Source: Gordionus sp. m RMFG-2023 (Eukaryota; Nematomorpha; Gordioida; Chordodea; Parachordodidae). From it: a stretch of DNA of 64,000 nucleotides. This document shows positions 48,491 to 60,220 of this stretch, piece by piece. A program made the position numbers and the translations under genes. The stretch lies in contig NC_088779.1 in NCBI RefSeq assembly GCF_954871325.1, forward strand, positions 17,052,846-17,116,845, read 5' to 3'. Every line of letters starts with the position of its first letter. Position 1 is the stretch's first letter. The notes under the pieces were generated by a model, which made no database searches, was not told the DNA's origin, and worked only from the letters and a program-made list of their open reading frames with translations.

Positions 48491-48658
48491 TTAACAATCT
48501 CGAGTTACAATATAATCACACATAGAAATAAGAGAATTATATAAATTTAACAAATCAAAATCTGTTTTAGATAAAGGCAGGAAAAGTTCGTCAAGTATAT
48601 TTTTAGCATGACCGGCGTGGAATAAGACTAAATTTTGCGTGTCTTTTAAACCGTCACT
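48491..48658 (-). CDS. PDSS1: PDSS1 exon 7 (stop codon)
   Basis: [20 protein letters not shown] then [14 protein letters not shown] and [10 protein letters not shown] with stop at 48491-48493. The family usually ends VLTRDK. Confidence 0.92.
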   Translation of the reverse strand, partial: SDGLKDTQNLVLFHAGHAKNILDELFLPLSKTDFDLLNLYNSLISMCDYIVTRDC

Positions 48659-51600
48659 CTATATTAAGATTTATTATAAATACAAAAATAATTATTAAAT
48701 TATAGAATATAATTTTTAAGCTGATTTTAATATAAAAAATGAAATCGTAAACACCTTTTTAATCGCTTCTAATGCTTTTTCAACATCTCCAGGTTCTGAA
48801 AATCTTCGCATAATTATTGCTTCAATGTATGGAAACTGTAAAATATAAATATATCAAACAAAATTTGCTACATAAATGATAAATAAAATATAAGTAAGAG
48901 TTATATACTTTTTCACAGGCAAATAATAAAGGTGCGTTAGCTAATCCAGATATTGCTATATCCTTGTTACCACAATTTTTGCCAGTTTTATCCATATCTC
49001 CTGTAAAATCAAGTATATCATCACGAATTTGAAATGCCATGCCAATATGTTTTCCAAATTTGTAAAACAAATTTAGTTTACGATCCACAGATTCATTATT
49101 TCGATATTCCTTGTTTTCTAATGATAAAAGAGCAACCTTTATTTTAATAGCATATTAGTTTGTACAGTTTAATAAATCTAGGTAATTTATAAATATGCAT
49201 TGATAAAAAATAATAATATGATCAAACCAAATATAATAAAAAATTTGAATTATGCAATGCTCGGGGCGGACAAAAAATTTAACGCGAGAATTCGTATATA
49301 AAATATTTAGAGCCAGGCTAAATATGGCAGGGCCTTGCCATTCTCTGATTTTTTTTTAAATTTTACTTGGCCCAGCTCGAAACTTATTAAACAAGTTATT
49401 TATGATATGATTCTATTACAATTATATATCAAATCAGATATAATTGATTTATAAAACGGTTGTTGTAGAGATAGCCATAGAGGAGAGATATCTAATTGAC
49501 ATTGGAAAAAAAATTGATATAGATCAGAGGCATGCAGGTCCGGCCGTAAGCCCTGCCCAAATACATGGGAATGGCTATTTTATTTTAATATATACCCGGG
49601 CCGTATATTTTAACTGACCACCATTATTATCTATAAAAATTAAAAATAAATTAAATTTTAAAAATTGTGTATCGTAGAACAATATATCATATTCAATCAC
49701 TATCATATTTCCTATTTTCATTTTTTCGATCTTTAGTAAAATTGTTTGAATTAATTTTTCAATTAATCATTTATTTAAGGTGATAAAAAGACGTGGTAAA
49801 GCACAAAGTTTTGTTACTCCAAGTTATAATAGGACAACACCATACTTCTTGAATAAAAAAAATTATTCAAAAAAAGTACACAATTAGGTAACCAACTTTA
49901 AAATAATTCCTCATATTTCCTGTAAATGATATATACCTATAAATTGTACATGATATGTAATTTTTATAATGATAATATTTAAGGAATAAATATAAATCAT
50001 TTGTAGATGTTTGTTTCAAATTTTATCTAATAAATGGAAGGGGGGGGCATTCTAGATATTTGATTCTTTATAATATTCAGCAGAAATATTTTGGCCTAAG
50101 AAGGTTTGATTTTAAAAATGACTAGAAAAGATTATATAAAGATCCGGAGAGGGCATCAAAAACACGGAGCATCTATATAACGACCGTATAAGCACAGCAT
50201 CTACGCCCCAATCATGGAACCGCTTACTCCAGAAAAAATCCGTAAATTGATGAACCTGTAAAGATGCCTAATCAGTGACCTCAATGGATCGACACGAACT
50301 GAAGTACATAAATAGAATCGTGAAACGTATGCACGAGGGAGCAGATATAGAAATCTTTGATGCAGTTACGGAGAGGCCAGGATAACGCATGCCATAAACT
50401 GGAATTAGCAGACAGCCAAGGCAAATAATCTCTTGTACCAGGAATGCTATATGGGAGCCGAAGATAATAAAATAGGGTCCGCCCTGCCCTCCCTCGAAAA
50501 GAGACCAGCCCCAGAAGGCCCAAAATCCAAAAGGAGGCGCGCGCCATTAGGTGAAAAAGAGAAAATAACGCTGAACAGTGTCCAACTTCTTTTTCTTCTC
50601 ATACTAACCTTCCCCCTCCCTTCCCCCAATATCCATAGGTCCTTTTTAGGGCCAATTACGGAACAGCCCTTTTTAGGGCTACCCTACTGGGAAAATGAAG
50701 GCCTCCAGGCCACAGACATTGGCCCACCGGTATGGAGAGAAAAAACAGGTCTGTTCCCAGACTGGCTAAAAGGGGAATCGATACCTAAGGGAACTGACGC
50801 GCCTGTTCTCTCCTAAAGACGAGCAAGGTTCCGATGTATTAGGAGACAATGACAATCATTTACCATTTGACGCCAGTCGACAAACCGAATCTATCTCCGA
50901 CATCGTTTCCTTAGTGTCAGAAGATTCGCAGAAATGGAGGATAGATAACCCCTCAAGAGCTTCCTAGTCTGCCTCAGGAATCTCGCGCCAGGTATGTCAC
51001 GTCTATCAAATGTTGGATAGCTCGCTCACCGTGACAACCTGGTGCGCCCCAGGCAGGTCCCACGGCCTTTCCTACGATGGACAATATCTTTACCGGCATC
51101 GTCAATTGCAGTGACCGTGTGTTCCCAGCAGGCGCCTCAACAATGTCCCCACACTGAATATAGAAAGACCAAGTTCACGGTGGGACCGTTGATGTTACCT
51201 TTCATGCGGGCTGTCCCCTCACGAGGATTCAGACCCAGCTCAACTATACTGGAATCCACGCAAATGAAGGAAAATATTTTCGCCACGATCGTAGCCACGA
51301 ACCGGGCGATAGATATTCCCCGATTATCCAACAGCTCTTGGCCGCTGACGTAATCGAAATAGCGGATAACTACCAAATCTGCTCGCCGCTATAAGTTATC
51401 CCTAAATCCGACGGATCTCCAAGAGTCATTAGCTACTATTCGGAGACATCCACATATTTCTTACAATATCCATTCCGACTATCGATACCATTGATGTCCT
51501 TTTACTATAAAAGGCCAAACTTGTGTGCAAAATTGACATAAAGTCGACCTTTTTCTTCATTCCCCTACCACAACTAGTGTTGTTAAAACGCCGCGAGTCG

Positions 51601-54600
51601 CGACCCCGACTCAAAGTTCGGGTCGTTTTTTAGACCTCGACCCGAGTTCAAGCCGAAAAACCTCGACCAAAAATTGGGTCGTTTTTTTCGACCTCGACCC
51701 GAGTCCAAGCCGAAAAAACGATCTCGACCCAAAATATGGGTCGTTTTTTTCGACTCAGACTTGAAGTTTATTTTTTAAGGCATATATGTAAAAATATATT
51801 TTGCAAACATGTTAAATTAAAATTTCAGTGAAGATGTACCATAGAAAAGTGACAATTGTTATAATCGTCATTTTTGAATTTTTTTCAATTTTTTTAAGGC
51901 AAATGGGTAATCTTCAATGAAATTTTAATTTAACATGTTTATAAAATATATTTTTACCCATTTGCCTTAAAAAAGTTCAAAAATGACAATTATGACAATT
52001 GTCACTTTTCTATAGTACATCTTCACTGAAATTCTAATTTAACATGTTTACAAAATATATTTTTACCCATTTGCCTTAAAAAAATTCAAAAAAGTTCAAA
52101 AATGACGATTATGACAATTGTCACTTTCCTATGGTACATCTTCAATGAAATTTTAATTTAACAGTTTGCAAAATATATTTTTACATATATGCCTTAAAAA
52201 AATTGAAAAAGTTAAAAATGACGATTATGACAATTGTCACTTTCCTATGGTATATCTTCACTGAAATTTTAATTTAACATGTTTACAAAATATATTTTTA
52301 CCCATTTGCTTTAAAAAATTCAAAAAAGTTCAAAAATGACGATTATGGCAATTGTCACTTTCCTATGGTACATCTTCAATGAAATTTTAATTTAACATGT
52401 TTACAAAATATATTTTTACCCATTTGTCTAAAAAAAATTCAAAAAAGTTCAAAAATGACGATTATGACAATTGTCACTTTCCTAAGGTACATCTTCACTG
52501 AAATTTTAACTTAACATGTTTACAAAATATATTTTTACCCATTTGCCTTAAAAAAATTCAAAAATGACGTTTATGACAATTGTCACTTTTCTATAGTACA
52601 TCTTCACTGATATTTTAATTTGTTTGCAAAATATATTTTTACCCATTTGTCTAAAAAAAATTGAAAAAAGTTCAAAAATGACGATTATGACAATTATCAC
52701 TTTCCTATGGTACATTTTTCACTGAAATTTTAATTTAACATGTTTACAAAATATATTTTTACCCATTTGTCTAAAAAAAATTCAAAAAAGTTAAAAAATG
52801 ACGATTATGATAATTGTCACTTTCTTATGGTACATCTTCAATGAAATTTTAGTTTAACATGTTTGCTACTCATTTGTCTAAAAAAAATTGTAAAAAGTTC
52901 AAAAAAGTTACGATTATGACAATTGTCACTTTCCTACGGTACATCTTCACTGAAATTTGAATTTAATATATTTACTACCCATTAGTCTAAAAAAAATAGA
53001 AAAAAGTCCAAAATGACGATTATGACAATTGTCACTTTCCTATGGTACATCTTCACTGAAATTTTAATTTAACATGTTTGCAAAATATATTTTTACACAT
53101 TTGCCTTAAAAAATAAACTTCAAGTCTGAGTCGAAAAAAACAACCAAACTTCAAATCTGAGTCGAAAAACGATCCATATTTTGAGTCGAGGTCGTTTTTT
53201 TCGGCTTGGACTCGGGTCGAGTTCGAAAAAAACGACCCATATTTTGGGTCGAGGTCGTTTTTTTCGGCTTGAACTCGGGTCGAAGTCGAAAAAAACGACC
53301 CAAAATTTGGGTCAGCTCTGTTCGAGCCGACTCGGCTAAGCCGATTAACAACACTAACCACAACGAGTATGACAATTCTTTGGAGTCCGGTTCCAAGGCC
53401 AATCATATCGGTACAAGGACTTGTCAATGGGAACATTCTTCAGTTCTTATTGCTTGCAAAGCATCATCCTGTACACCAAAACGGTAAGAAAAGCAAGTTA
53501 CAACGTTTACCTCGATGATATTCTCATATACGGAGACAATAAATTTGATGTTAAATAGTCAACCAGATCGTTGAGATGCACCCTCGAAGGATGGGGTCAC
53601 ACCATCGCAACTTCCAAATCGGTCAACGACCCTAAGATCACCTACCTAGGTATCCCAATCGACTTGAACTCAAAAACTATCCCGTCGACAATATTACCAG
53701 AAGGCGACTAGCTAAATGCCTTGATGTTTTCAGGAGGAAGCATCTTGACACCGGACGCATCCAACAAGAGATTAAAATATTGACGGAGGCCAAAACAAAT
53801 AGTCAATCTTAAGTTTGGAGAATTATGTTGGCTATAGGCTACACCCCTAAGCAGGTGGAATAGGAATATGATCACCTCCTCTACTCTCCGTGAGTTCCTT
53901 CATATCTTCTTTTATCATGAACTAATCATCAGCAAATTAACGACTCACACAGATCCTATACTCCTTCAGGCCATAGATCTTTGAAAGTCATCTTAAGTCG
54001 ATCATCCCTCGATGTCATTGCAAAGAGATTGAGATTTACCCTTGGTTGACAACTCCATCACATTTCTCAAATAGATAAGTCAATCTCTGGAACATTCCCT
54101 TCTCTTTTCAACTTCATCAGATAATGGTTATGAATTTTTTGAAGCTATCCTTTCAAGTAATCTTGATTCACTACTTACAAACGATTAGCTAAGGCATACT
54201 ATCGAACTCAGACTAAATTACGATATGATTATATCTTATTCATGCTCACTTTGTCAGACTTCTGTTGACTCGACTCGAAAGGTCGCCACTCTCTACATTA
54301 CAAACGATGTAGAGGTAGATTTCCTAGATATATAAAATGTAATGACGCTATATCTCGCGCCTTAAAATCCGCTAGAATTCCTACAACCCTTGAGCCGACT
54401 TGACTTTGTAATGAAAATGGTAAACATCTCGATGATTAATCAAATTTTTCCTAATAGATGTGAAAATTATATTAACACATAAAATTTCAACAAAAATAAA
54501 CAAAAGCAATTATAATACCAGATCAATTTTGAAAAATTGATTGATACTAGGGGTTTGAACTGAATCAGGGCAGAAACCCTGGGGTTTTGAAAAATTTTCT

Positions 54601-56458
54601 AAACTCAAACCTCTAAACTTTTAAAAACCCAAACCAAACCTGGGAAATTTTTAGAACCCAGGTTAAATTGGGTTCAGTAAATTTTATATTTAAAATAATA
54701 TATTAAGATATTTGTATAATTGCAAATACAAATATTAATAATTTAAATAAGATTTTTTAATATTATCAATTTATTTTATAAATAGTATAAATCCTTTATA
54801 ATAGATGTTACTTAGTGATAATGATGATTTGTACAAAAAGACATCTGGTTAATTTATAGATTCACAGTAGTTATTATACAAGATCATTTAGAGAAATTGA
54901 TACAACTTAAAGAAAAGCAGGAAACTTAAAAAAGGGTCAACAATTACAAAGAAAAGTAGAACAATAATTACTGAATTTGATGATTTTAAAAGATTAAAAA
55001 AGGAAAATATTTTGCATTTTTAAAAGTCTGCTAAGCTGCAGCACCCTGATTTATATATTCTATCCAAAATCTTATATGGTGTTCCTGCAATCAGTTAATT
55101 TATCATATTTTCATGTAAATATATTTAATATAGGTTTCGTTGAAAGATCTTTTTCACTTTGAAATTCATTTTTCACTGCAAAGATTGAGAATGAGATAAC
55201 AACTTTTAGAAGATATCATGCTAATATATTTAAATAAAAAAATTTTAAATTTATACATGATTATGCTTTGTTATAAGATAAAAAAATTTTACCAAATTTT
55301 TGTCTGGTTTTTTAATTTGGTTCAAATATATATAATTTTTAATATACAATTTAAATATTTCTAAACCTGACCAAACCTGGGTTTAAAAATATTCCCCTAA
55401 ACTGAACCCAATAATTATTTTCACATTAAAACCAAACTTAACCTAATTAATTTTTTTACCAGGATCGACCCCCTGGTTGATACAATCAAAAACAATAAGT
55501 GTTGTACCTAATCTGATATTTAACATTGGTATAGCACAAATTAAAATTACTAAAAATAATATTACACATTTGCATGAATTTGCTAAGAGGCTACCAGCTT
55601 TTTTAAATGTCTTCTGAAGATAATGAGAAAATCTTTCATTATCTGTAAGTTTTGAACCCATTTGCATTAGTTCCCCATGAATCAAATCCATTAATATAAT
55701 AGATAAAATGTTAATAATTTGTACATTTTTAATTTTGGCTAACTCTTGACTAGCTAGAGCCATTATAAGATTTCCAACTAATACAGGCTATAAATATATT
55801 TAATATTATTGTTTTAAATGTATTAACCTTTCTCTGGCCCCATTTAATATTTGCACTTATATTACCTCTCCTTGTATTGGCTCGATCTACAACATCATCA
55901 TGAAGTAAAGATGCTGTATGAATCATTTCAGCAAAACAAGCAATTTTTAGTTGATTTGAATCTATATAGGTTTTGCTTTAGGCAATATTTAAACTTTTTA
56001 TTTAAAGTTTATTGGATTATTTTAGAAGTATACTTAGTTGGTGAAGTAGTTTCTTTAAACAATATATTTGATGCTCTTGCTATCATACAAATTATTGCTG
56101 GGCGAATGGACTTTCCTTTTGCATTAAAATAATAATTAGCTAGAGGTAGTACATCTGGAGATCCATAACTAGCAATTAACTTAATTAAATGTTATTATTT
56201 TAGCTTGATTAAACAATAAACTTTAATAATATTTTCACTTATAAATTTCACATCCTTATTCAATAAATTTTGTTTTGAATTATTTAATATATTTTCATTC
56301 AATTTTTCTGATATATATGATATTTTTCTTCGACTTAGTAAATTTCCCGACAGTCCACTATGAGAATATCGAGTTAATTTATATAACGAATATTTATAAT
56401 TCCGAAAAAGGATAATGCTTGAAAAATGTAGCATCGATGACTTAACATGATTTCGCAT
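48491..56458 (-). CDS. PDSS1: Decaprenyl/polyprenyl diphosphate synthase subunit 1 (complete, 7 exons)
   Basis: Mitochondrial trans-prenyltransferase subunit that, with PDSS2, builds the isoprenoid tail of ubiquinone by adding isopentenyl diphosphate units. Exons (minus strand, 5' to 3'): 56222-56458, 56034-56179, 55828-55975, 55566-55787, 48909-49136, 48755-48835, 48491-48658; about 409 residues, close to the human 415. All junctions are GT-AG and in phase. The N-terminus is rich in Ser, Arg, Lys and Asn with few acidic residues, a mitochondrial presequence. Then come the substrate-binding GKSIRP, the first aspartate-rich motif in [29 protein letters not shown], the second aspartate motif in [13 protein letters not shown], and the C-terminal tail YIVTRDC. 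Three introns are only 40-58 bp while the fourth is 6.4 kb and full of transposons. No disabling change seen; most likely functional. Confidence 0.95.
48755..48835 (-). CDS. PDSS1: PDSS1 exon 6
   Basis: [20 protein letters not shown] then ALEAIKK. 27 whole codons. Confidence 0.93.
48909..49136 (-). CDS. PDSS1: PDSS1 exon 5 (second aspartate-rich motif)
   Basis: [40 protein letters not shown] and [15 protein letters not shown]. 76 whole codons. Confidence 0.95.
51567..53364. mobile_element. Fold-back hAT-type element carrying a minisatellite
   Basis: Element 51575-53356 (1782 bp) flanked by exact 8-bp ACCACAAC copies (51567-51574 and 53357-53364). Ends TAGTGTTGTTAA and TTAACAACACTA, each followed by about 200 bp of inverted, GC-richer repeats built from GGGTCGTTTTTTTCG and CTCGACCC words. 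The inversion continues into the first unit of the internal array. No coding sequence, so it must have been mobilised by another element's transposase; the 8-bp duplication and TGTTGTTAA end point to hAT. Confidence 0.85.
51800..53110. repeat. Tandem array of about 103-120-bp units inside the fold-back element
   Basis: About eleven imperfect copies, marked by CTTCACTGAAATTTTAAT at roughly 51914, 52021, 52140, 52257, 52374, 52494, 52603, 52717, 52836, 52947 and 53050, each with GACAATTGTCACTTTCCTA (an internal palindrome GACAATTGTC). The first unit at the left is inverted relative to the others. Several units alternate between CACTGAA and CAATGAA. Confidence 0.85.
54040..54445 (+). pseudogene. 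LINE C-terminal fragment
   Basis: Readable pieces include [40 protein letters not shown] and, in another frame, [20 protein letters not shown] then [20 protein letters not shown]. This is the finger-and-tail region (GRHxL...ND...RAL...LEP) of the zinc-finger LINE family represented at 62411. Contains stops and at least one frame change. Confidence 0.65.
54540..55483 (+). mobile_element. Non-autonomous hAT relative with transposase remnant
   Basis: Element about 54548-55475 (928 bp) with TAGGGGTTTGAACTGAATC at the left and GGATCGACCCCCTG at the right, flanked by ATTGATAC and GTTGATAC (7 of 8). Near 55140-55235 a decayed frame resembles a hAT dimerisation tail. Same family as 2639-4167. Confidence 0.7.
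55566..55787 (-). CDS. PDSS1: PDSS1 exon 4
   Basis: [55 protein letters not shown]. The donor after TGT (GTAATA) keeps phase 0. Followed by the 6.4-kb intron. Confidence 0.93.
55828..55975 (-). CDS. PDSS1: PDSS1 exon 3 (first aspartate-rich motif)
   Basis: [38 protein letters not shown] and IKWGQRK. The acceptor CCTAAAG was chosen because it keeps phase; a nearer TATAG does not. Followed by a 40-bp intron. Confidence 0.92.
56034..56179 (-). CDS. PDSS1: PDSS1 exon 2
   Basis: [20 protein letters not shown] then [20 protein letters not shown]. Ends in phase 2 (AA) before GTATAC; the next intron is 58 bp. Confidence 0.92.
56222..56458 (-). CDS. PDSS1: PDSS1 exon 1
   Basis: Residues 1-79: start codon, presequence ([34 protein letters not shown]) and [10 protein letters not shown]. 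Phase 0 before GTTTAT; the following intron is 42 bp. Confidence 0.88.
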
Positions 56459-56924
56459 CTTTTAAAGTTATCATGTTACAAAACTTTAAAATTTTGACCG
56501 GACCCATAAAAATAACTCTCATTTAATTATTTATATTCAAAGATTTTTCCAAATGGAGTATTAAAAACAGCTAAAGTTTTTAAATCTTTTAGGTAAACTT
56601 AGTAAAATTAATAGATTTAAATGAAGATATTGGTTGATTCTTTTTTGTGAGGGTTCGGTTTTCCGGTGGAGGTTTATCAATGATCTAGTTAGTGATTGTA
56701 TTGTTTTTTTTGTACTGGTATTTTATTTTATTTTAATCATATGTCATTTTTAGGCTCTTAAAATAAATTAAATTAACATTATTTGCAATTGGTATGAACA
56801 TTAAATCTCAATATCGATAGTAATAATTAAGACTTTCATTATAGAATTTAAACTAAAAATCAGCTACTCTACCCACCCTTAAAGTAATATTGTGGTATAG
56901 CCTTTTGTTTTGCCAAACTCTTTG
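56459..56924. promoter_or_regulatory. 5' flank of PDSS1
   Basis: The 466 bp between the PDSS1 start codon and the LTR element. It should contain the core promoter and 5' UTR. AT-rich; no specific element could be named with confidence. Confidence 0.35.
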
Positions 56925-57253
56925 TGTTGCGTTATTATAATTATATATTTTTGTAATCTAATTTTATTTTTATATTACATTTTATGAATTCAAATTTATC
57001 TTTTCAACTTAACTTTTTATTTTTGTAATTCAACTTATATTACTTATTATTTTGCGTAACCTTATTTATATAACTTTCGGTTTAACTTTACTTTTTTTTA
57101 TATTATTTTATTTTTTATATTTCGTTTTATATTCTAATTTATATTTTAGAAAATATATATATACCTTAAGAAAAGAAAAAGAAATTAGTTAATAAAATAT
57201 ATTTTTACTGACTCGAACCTCGCGCCATATCGTCACCACCCATATTCTTTGCA
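56925..57253 (+). repeat. 5' LTR
   Basis: 329 bp, TG...CA ends, apparently the same sequence as 58885-59213. Confidence 0.9.
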
Positions 57254-57274
57254 TGGTGCCCTTTGGGTGGTGGA

Positions 57275-57620
57275 CTAGAAAAAGATGACTACCTAATCTG
57301 CTGAGATGACCATCTAATCTATGACGATTGTTTAATCCATTGAGATGACTCTATTTATATGACTACCTATTGTGATGATTGCTTAATCCATTGAGATGAC
57401 TCTATTTAGACTACCTATTGTGACGATTGTTTAATCCATTGAGATGACTCTATTTATATGACTACCTATTGTGTTGATTGCTTAACCTATGGAGATGACT
57501 ACCTATTATGACTCTACCTTGTGCTTAACCTATGGAGATGACTACCTATTATGACTACCTTATCTATTGTGATGTTATGACTACCTTATCTATTGTGACT
57601 ACCTAAACTACTGAGATGAC
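57275..57620. repeat. Tandem GATGACTACCTA-type repeats within the LTR element
   Basis: Irregular copies of GATGACTCTATTTA, GACTACCTATTGTGATGATTG and CTTAATCCATTGAGATGACT in head-to-tail order, period roughly 45-60 bp, grading into shorter repeats. Confidence 0.7.
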
Positions 57621-58469
57621 CAAGAATCAAACCTTAGTACGTTCTTTCATGCAAAAAGCTTCTTTCTTTATGGTGTCCCGGCTCTGGATGTTGGACTGGA
57701 ATATAATAGCCAGCACCTAACCTAATGTGACAACCTAGGAAGAACTGATATGGAAGTTGAACGATAGGTTATGAATTCTATTTTGTGAGACCAATGATGG
57801 TTACTTATTATTCTAATCCACGTAAGAAGTATTATAAATTAAAATTTTATGCCAGGATAAAGGCATGTTATAAATTTTTAAAATTACTAAAATGTAAAAT
57901 CATAATGGATAATATTGATATTTTTTGATTTCTTGAATGATGACCAATTGTTGTAAATTAACATAAACCTAAAGATGAATTCTTAAATATAATTAAAAAT
58001 ATTAAAAATCCTAAACAAGAAGATAAAACTTAATTTTAAATATGTTAAAATGTAATTTTTAAATCACATGATTGATTCAAATAACCCTTATAAGTAATAC
58101 TTAATATGATAAAAAGTTTTTGAAATTAAAAGCTTTGAAGACAAAAAGTTATGTAAAAAAAACATTCATTTTAGAAAAATATATTTAAATTATGTGGTGA
58201 TGATCATTTTCTAAACTATCTTATGAAGAATTTTTTTGAACTAAAATTAGGGTGTTAAATTTAAATTTTTTATTTAAAGAGAGGGAAATGTGAATAATAT
58301 TTTATTTGCATATTTTAACCTCGGAGATTGAAAATAAACAAAAATAAATTAAATACTAAAACGCAAAAATTAATTAAACGCTAAAACGCGAAAAAATAAA
58401 ATTTATTAAAACGCGAAAAATTAAAACGCTATGATTAACTTAAAAATAATATAATAATTATTATAATTT

Positions 58470-58590
58470 ATCATTCCTTATTCTGGATTAAAATTTTATT
58501 CCTTATTACATAAATATCATTCCTTATTACATAAATTATCATTCCTTATTACATATTTTATCATTCCTTATTACATATTTTATTGTTCCA
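58470..58590. repeat. Tandem TCATTCCTTATTACATA repeats
   Basis: Four to five head-to-tail copies of about 25 bp inside the LTR element, just after a run of AAAACGCGAAAAATTAAAACGC words. Confidence 0.7.
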
Positions 58591-58884
58591 AAATTCAAAA
58601 TTTTATTCGTGCATATTATTCATATATTTGATTTGATCAACTATTCCAAATTATATATTCCGATTTATTCCAAATTCCAATATTCGACTGGATTAATTAT
58701 GAAATTTGAGAAATGTGAAGGATATCAAGCTAACGATAACGTTCAACGATTTCATCAAACCTACGAGAACATTTGAGACTTATGCGCTAACCAAGAAGAA
58801 ACCGAATACAATCGAAACGGGAAAAACTTCTAGAACAACAAACTCTCTATGACTTCTCCGATGAAATTATCAGAAGAGGGAGAA

Positions 58885-59213
58885 TGTTGCGTTATTATAA
58901 TTATATATTTTTGTAATCTAATTTTATTTTTATATTACATTTTATGAATTCAAATTTATCTTTTCAACTTAACTTTTTATTTTTGTAATTCAACTTATAT
59001 TACTTATTATTTTGCGTAACCTTATTTATATAACTTTCGGTTTAACTTTACTTTTTTTTATATTATTTTATTTTTTATATTTCGTTTTATATTCTAATTT
59101 ATATTTTAGAAAATATATATATACCTTAAGAAAAGAAAAAGAAATTAGTTAATAAAATATATTTTTACTGACTCGAACCTCGCGCCATATCGTCACCACC
59201 CATATTCTTTGCA
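58885..59213 (+). repeat. 3' LTR
   Basis: 329 bp, preceded by a purine-rich tract; apparently the same sequence as 56925-57253. Confidence 0.9.
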
Positions 59214-60018
59214 CTTTGTTATTAGTCTATAGACGTTTTAACAATAGTTTTCGTACTATTGTGCGTACAAGTGCGTTCGGCTCGCCCACAAACGTGTGGA
59301 GGGCTCCTCATATTTTTACTTTTACACCCAAATTAAATTAGTTCCAATTAGATGCTAATGAGGAAAACTTAGCTTAGCTCTGTGAACTTTCAAGGCTAGA
59401 TGGCAAAAGCTCTATATATCATATATCAATCACGTAATAAAGATTAAGTGATTCTTAATCATTGGCTAAATTAAAAAAAAAAAATATGAATTTGAAAATT
59501 TTATTATGATATGATTTTGAAAAACACCGATCCTGTGATATTAAATGGACATCAAGATTAAGGTTTTTAATTATTATAGTTAAATATGTATGGTATGAAT
59601 GTCAACATGATAACAAGATATTAATCTATTCATAATGATAGCATCAATACCACTAGTCATGTTTAGTATGGACGTTCAAAGCTTGAGCCTGAAATGTTGG
59701 TTTCTGTTTTTAAGACAGTTATGCCAAGAAATTTATTTGGCTTTAAAACATATTTAATAGACTTTCATAATTTAACCCGAAAATATGCTAAATTCTTTGG
59801 CTTCATTAGACCACCCACAAGTATATAATAGACGCAAATTTTCATAGAATTTTCACAACAAAACTTTGCATTATGAGTTTCTTGCATTAAATTTTAAACT
59901 TTTTCATTATAATATCATATTAAAGTAGACACAAATTTTTTTCTATAGTTCACAACATAACTTTTCTTATGGTAACTTAATATACTATACATACTTTGTT
60001 TCTTGCATTAAATTTAAA

Positions 60019-60220
60019 CTTTTCATTATAATATCACATTAGATTTCAAATAATTAGTTTGTTATAGATATTCCCTTAAACTTACCTTAATCACATTTTC
60101 TTTAATGTTCTATTTTAAACTTTTCATTATAATATCACATTAGATTTCAAATAATTAGTTTGTTATAGATATTCCCTTAAACTTACCTTAATCACATTTT
60201 CTTTAATGTTCTATATAGAA
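60019..60220. repeat. 101-bp direct tandem duplication
   Basis: The unit beginning CTTTTCATTATAATATCACA at 60019 repeats from 60120 almost without change. A third, more diverged start of the unit appears near 59900. Confidence 0.85.

Larger units (their letters stand above)
50100..53990 (+). mobile_element. Retroelement fossil, LTR-kin (DIRS-like?), split by another element
   Basis: A broken old copy of a retroelement. The left block (about 50100-51566) has several long GC-richer plus-strand frames without clear identity. The right block (about 53365-53990) includes the reverse-transcriptase catalytic motif [12 protein letters not shown] followed by a TYLGIPIDL word, a pattern of LTR-type and DIRS-type polymerases rather than of LINEs. 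A fold-back DNA element (51575-53356) was inserted into it later. Multiple breaks are present; terminal repeats were not identified. Family assignment is tentative. Confidence 0.5.
49137..55565. other. PDSS1 intron 4, nested mobile elements
   Basis: 6.4 kb. From left: possible hAT-type ends near 49310-49620 (CAGAGGCATGCAGGTCCGGC and a CGGGCC word), a retroelement fossil (50100-53990) interrupted by a fold-back element (51575-53356), a LINE tail (54040-54445) and a hAT relative (54548-55475). Confidence 0.75.
56920..59218. mobile_element. Compact LTR retrotransposon with identical-looking LTRs
   Basis: Element 56925-59213 (2289 bp), flanked by 5-bp CTTTG copies (56920-56924, 59214-59218). Two 329-bp LTRs (56925-57253 and 58885-59213) look identical by eye, begin TGTTGCG and end TTTGCA, implying a recent insertion. 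A TGGTG primer-binding-like start follows the left LTR and a purine tract (AGAAGAGGGAGAA) precedes the right one, so orientation is plus. The internal 1.6 kb is mostly AT-rich and tandemly repeated with no full retroviral-type genes, consistent with a non-autonomous (TRIM/LARD-like) element. Superfamily undetermined. Confidence 0.9.

Noticed and set aside
51800-53110. Regularly spaced repeats that might suggest a CRISPR array
   Set aside because: Units are 103-120 bp, contiguous and imperfect, lie inside an inverted-repeat transposon, and the genome is eukaryotic with spliced genes.
53151-53436. Overlapping frames with repeated KYGSFF/GRFF words
   Set aside because: They are translations of the inverted arm of the fold-back element, not a gene.
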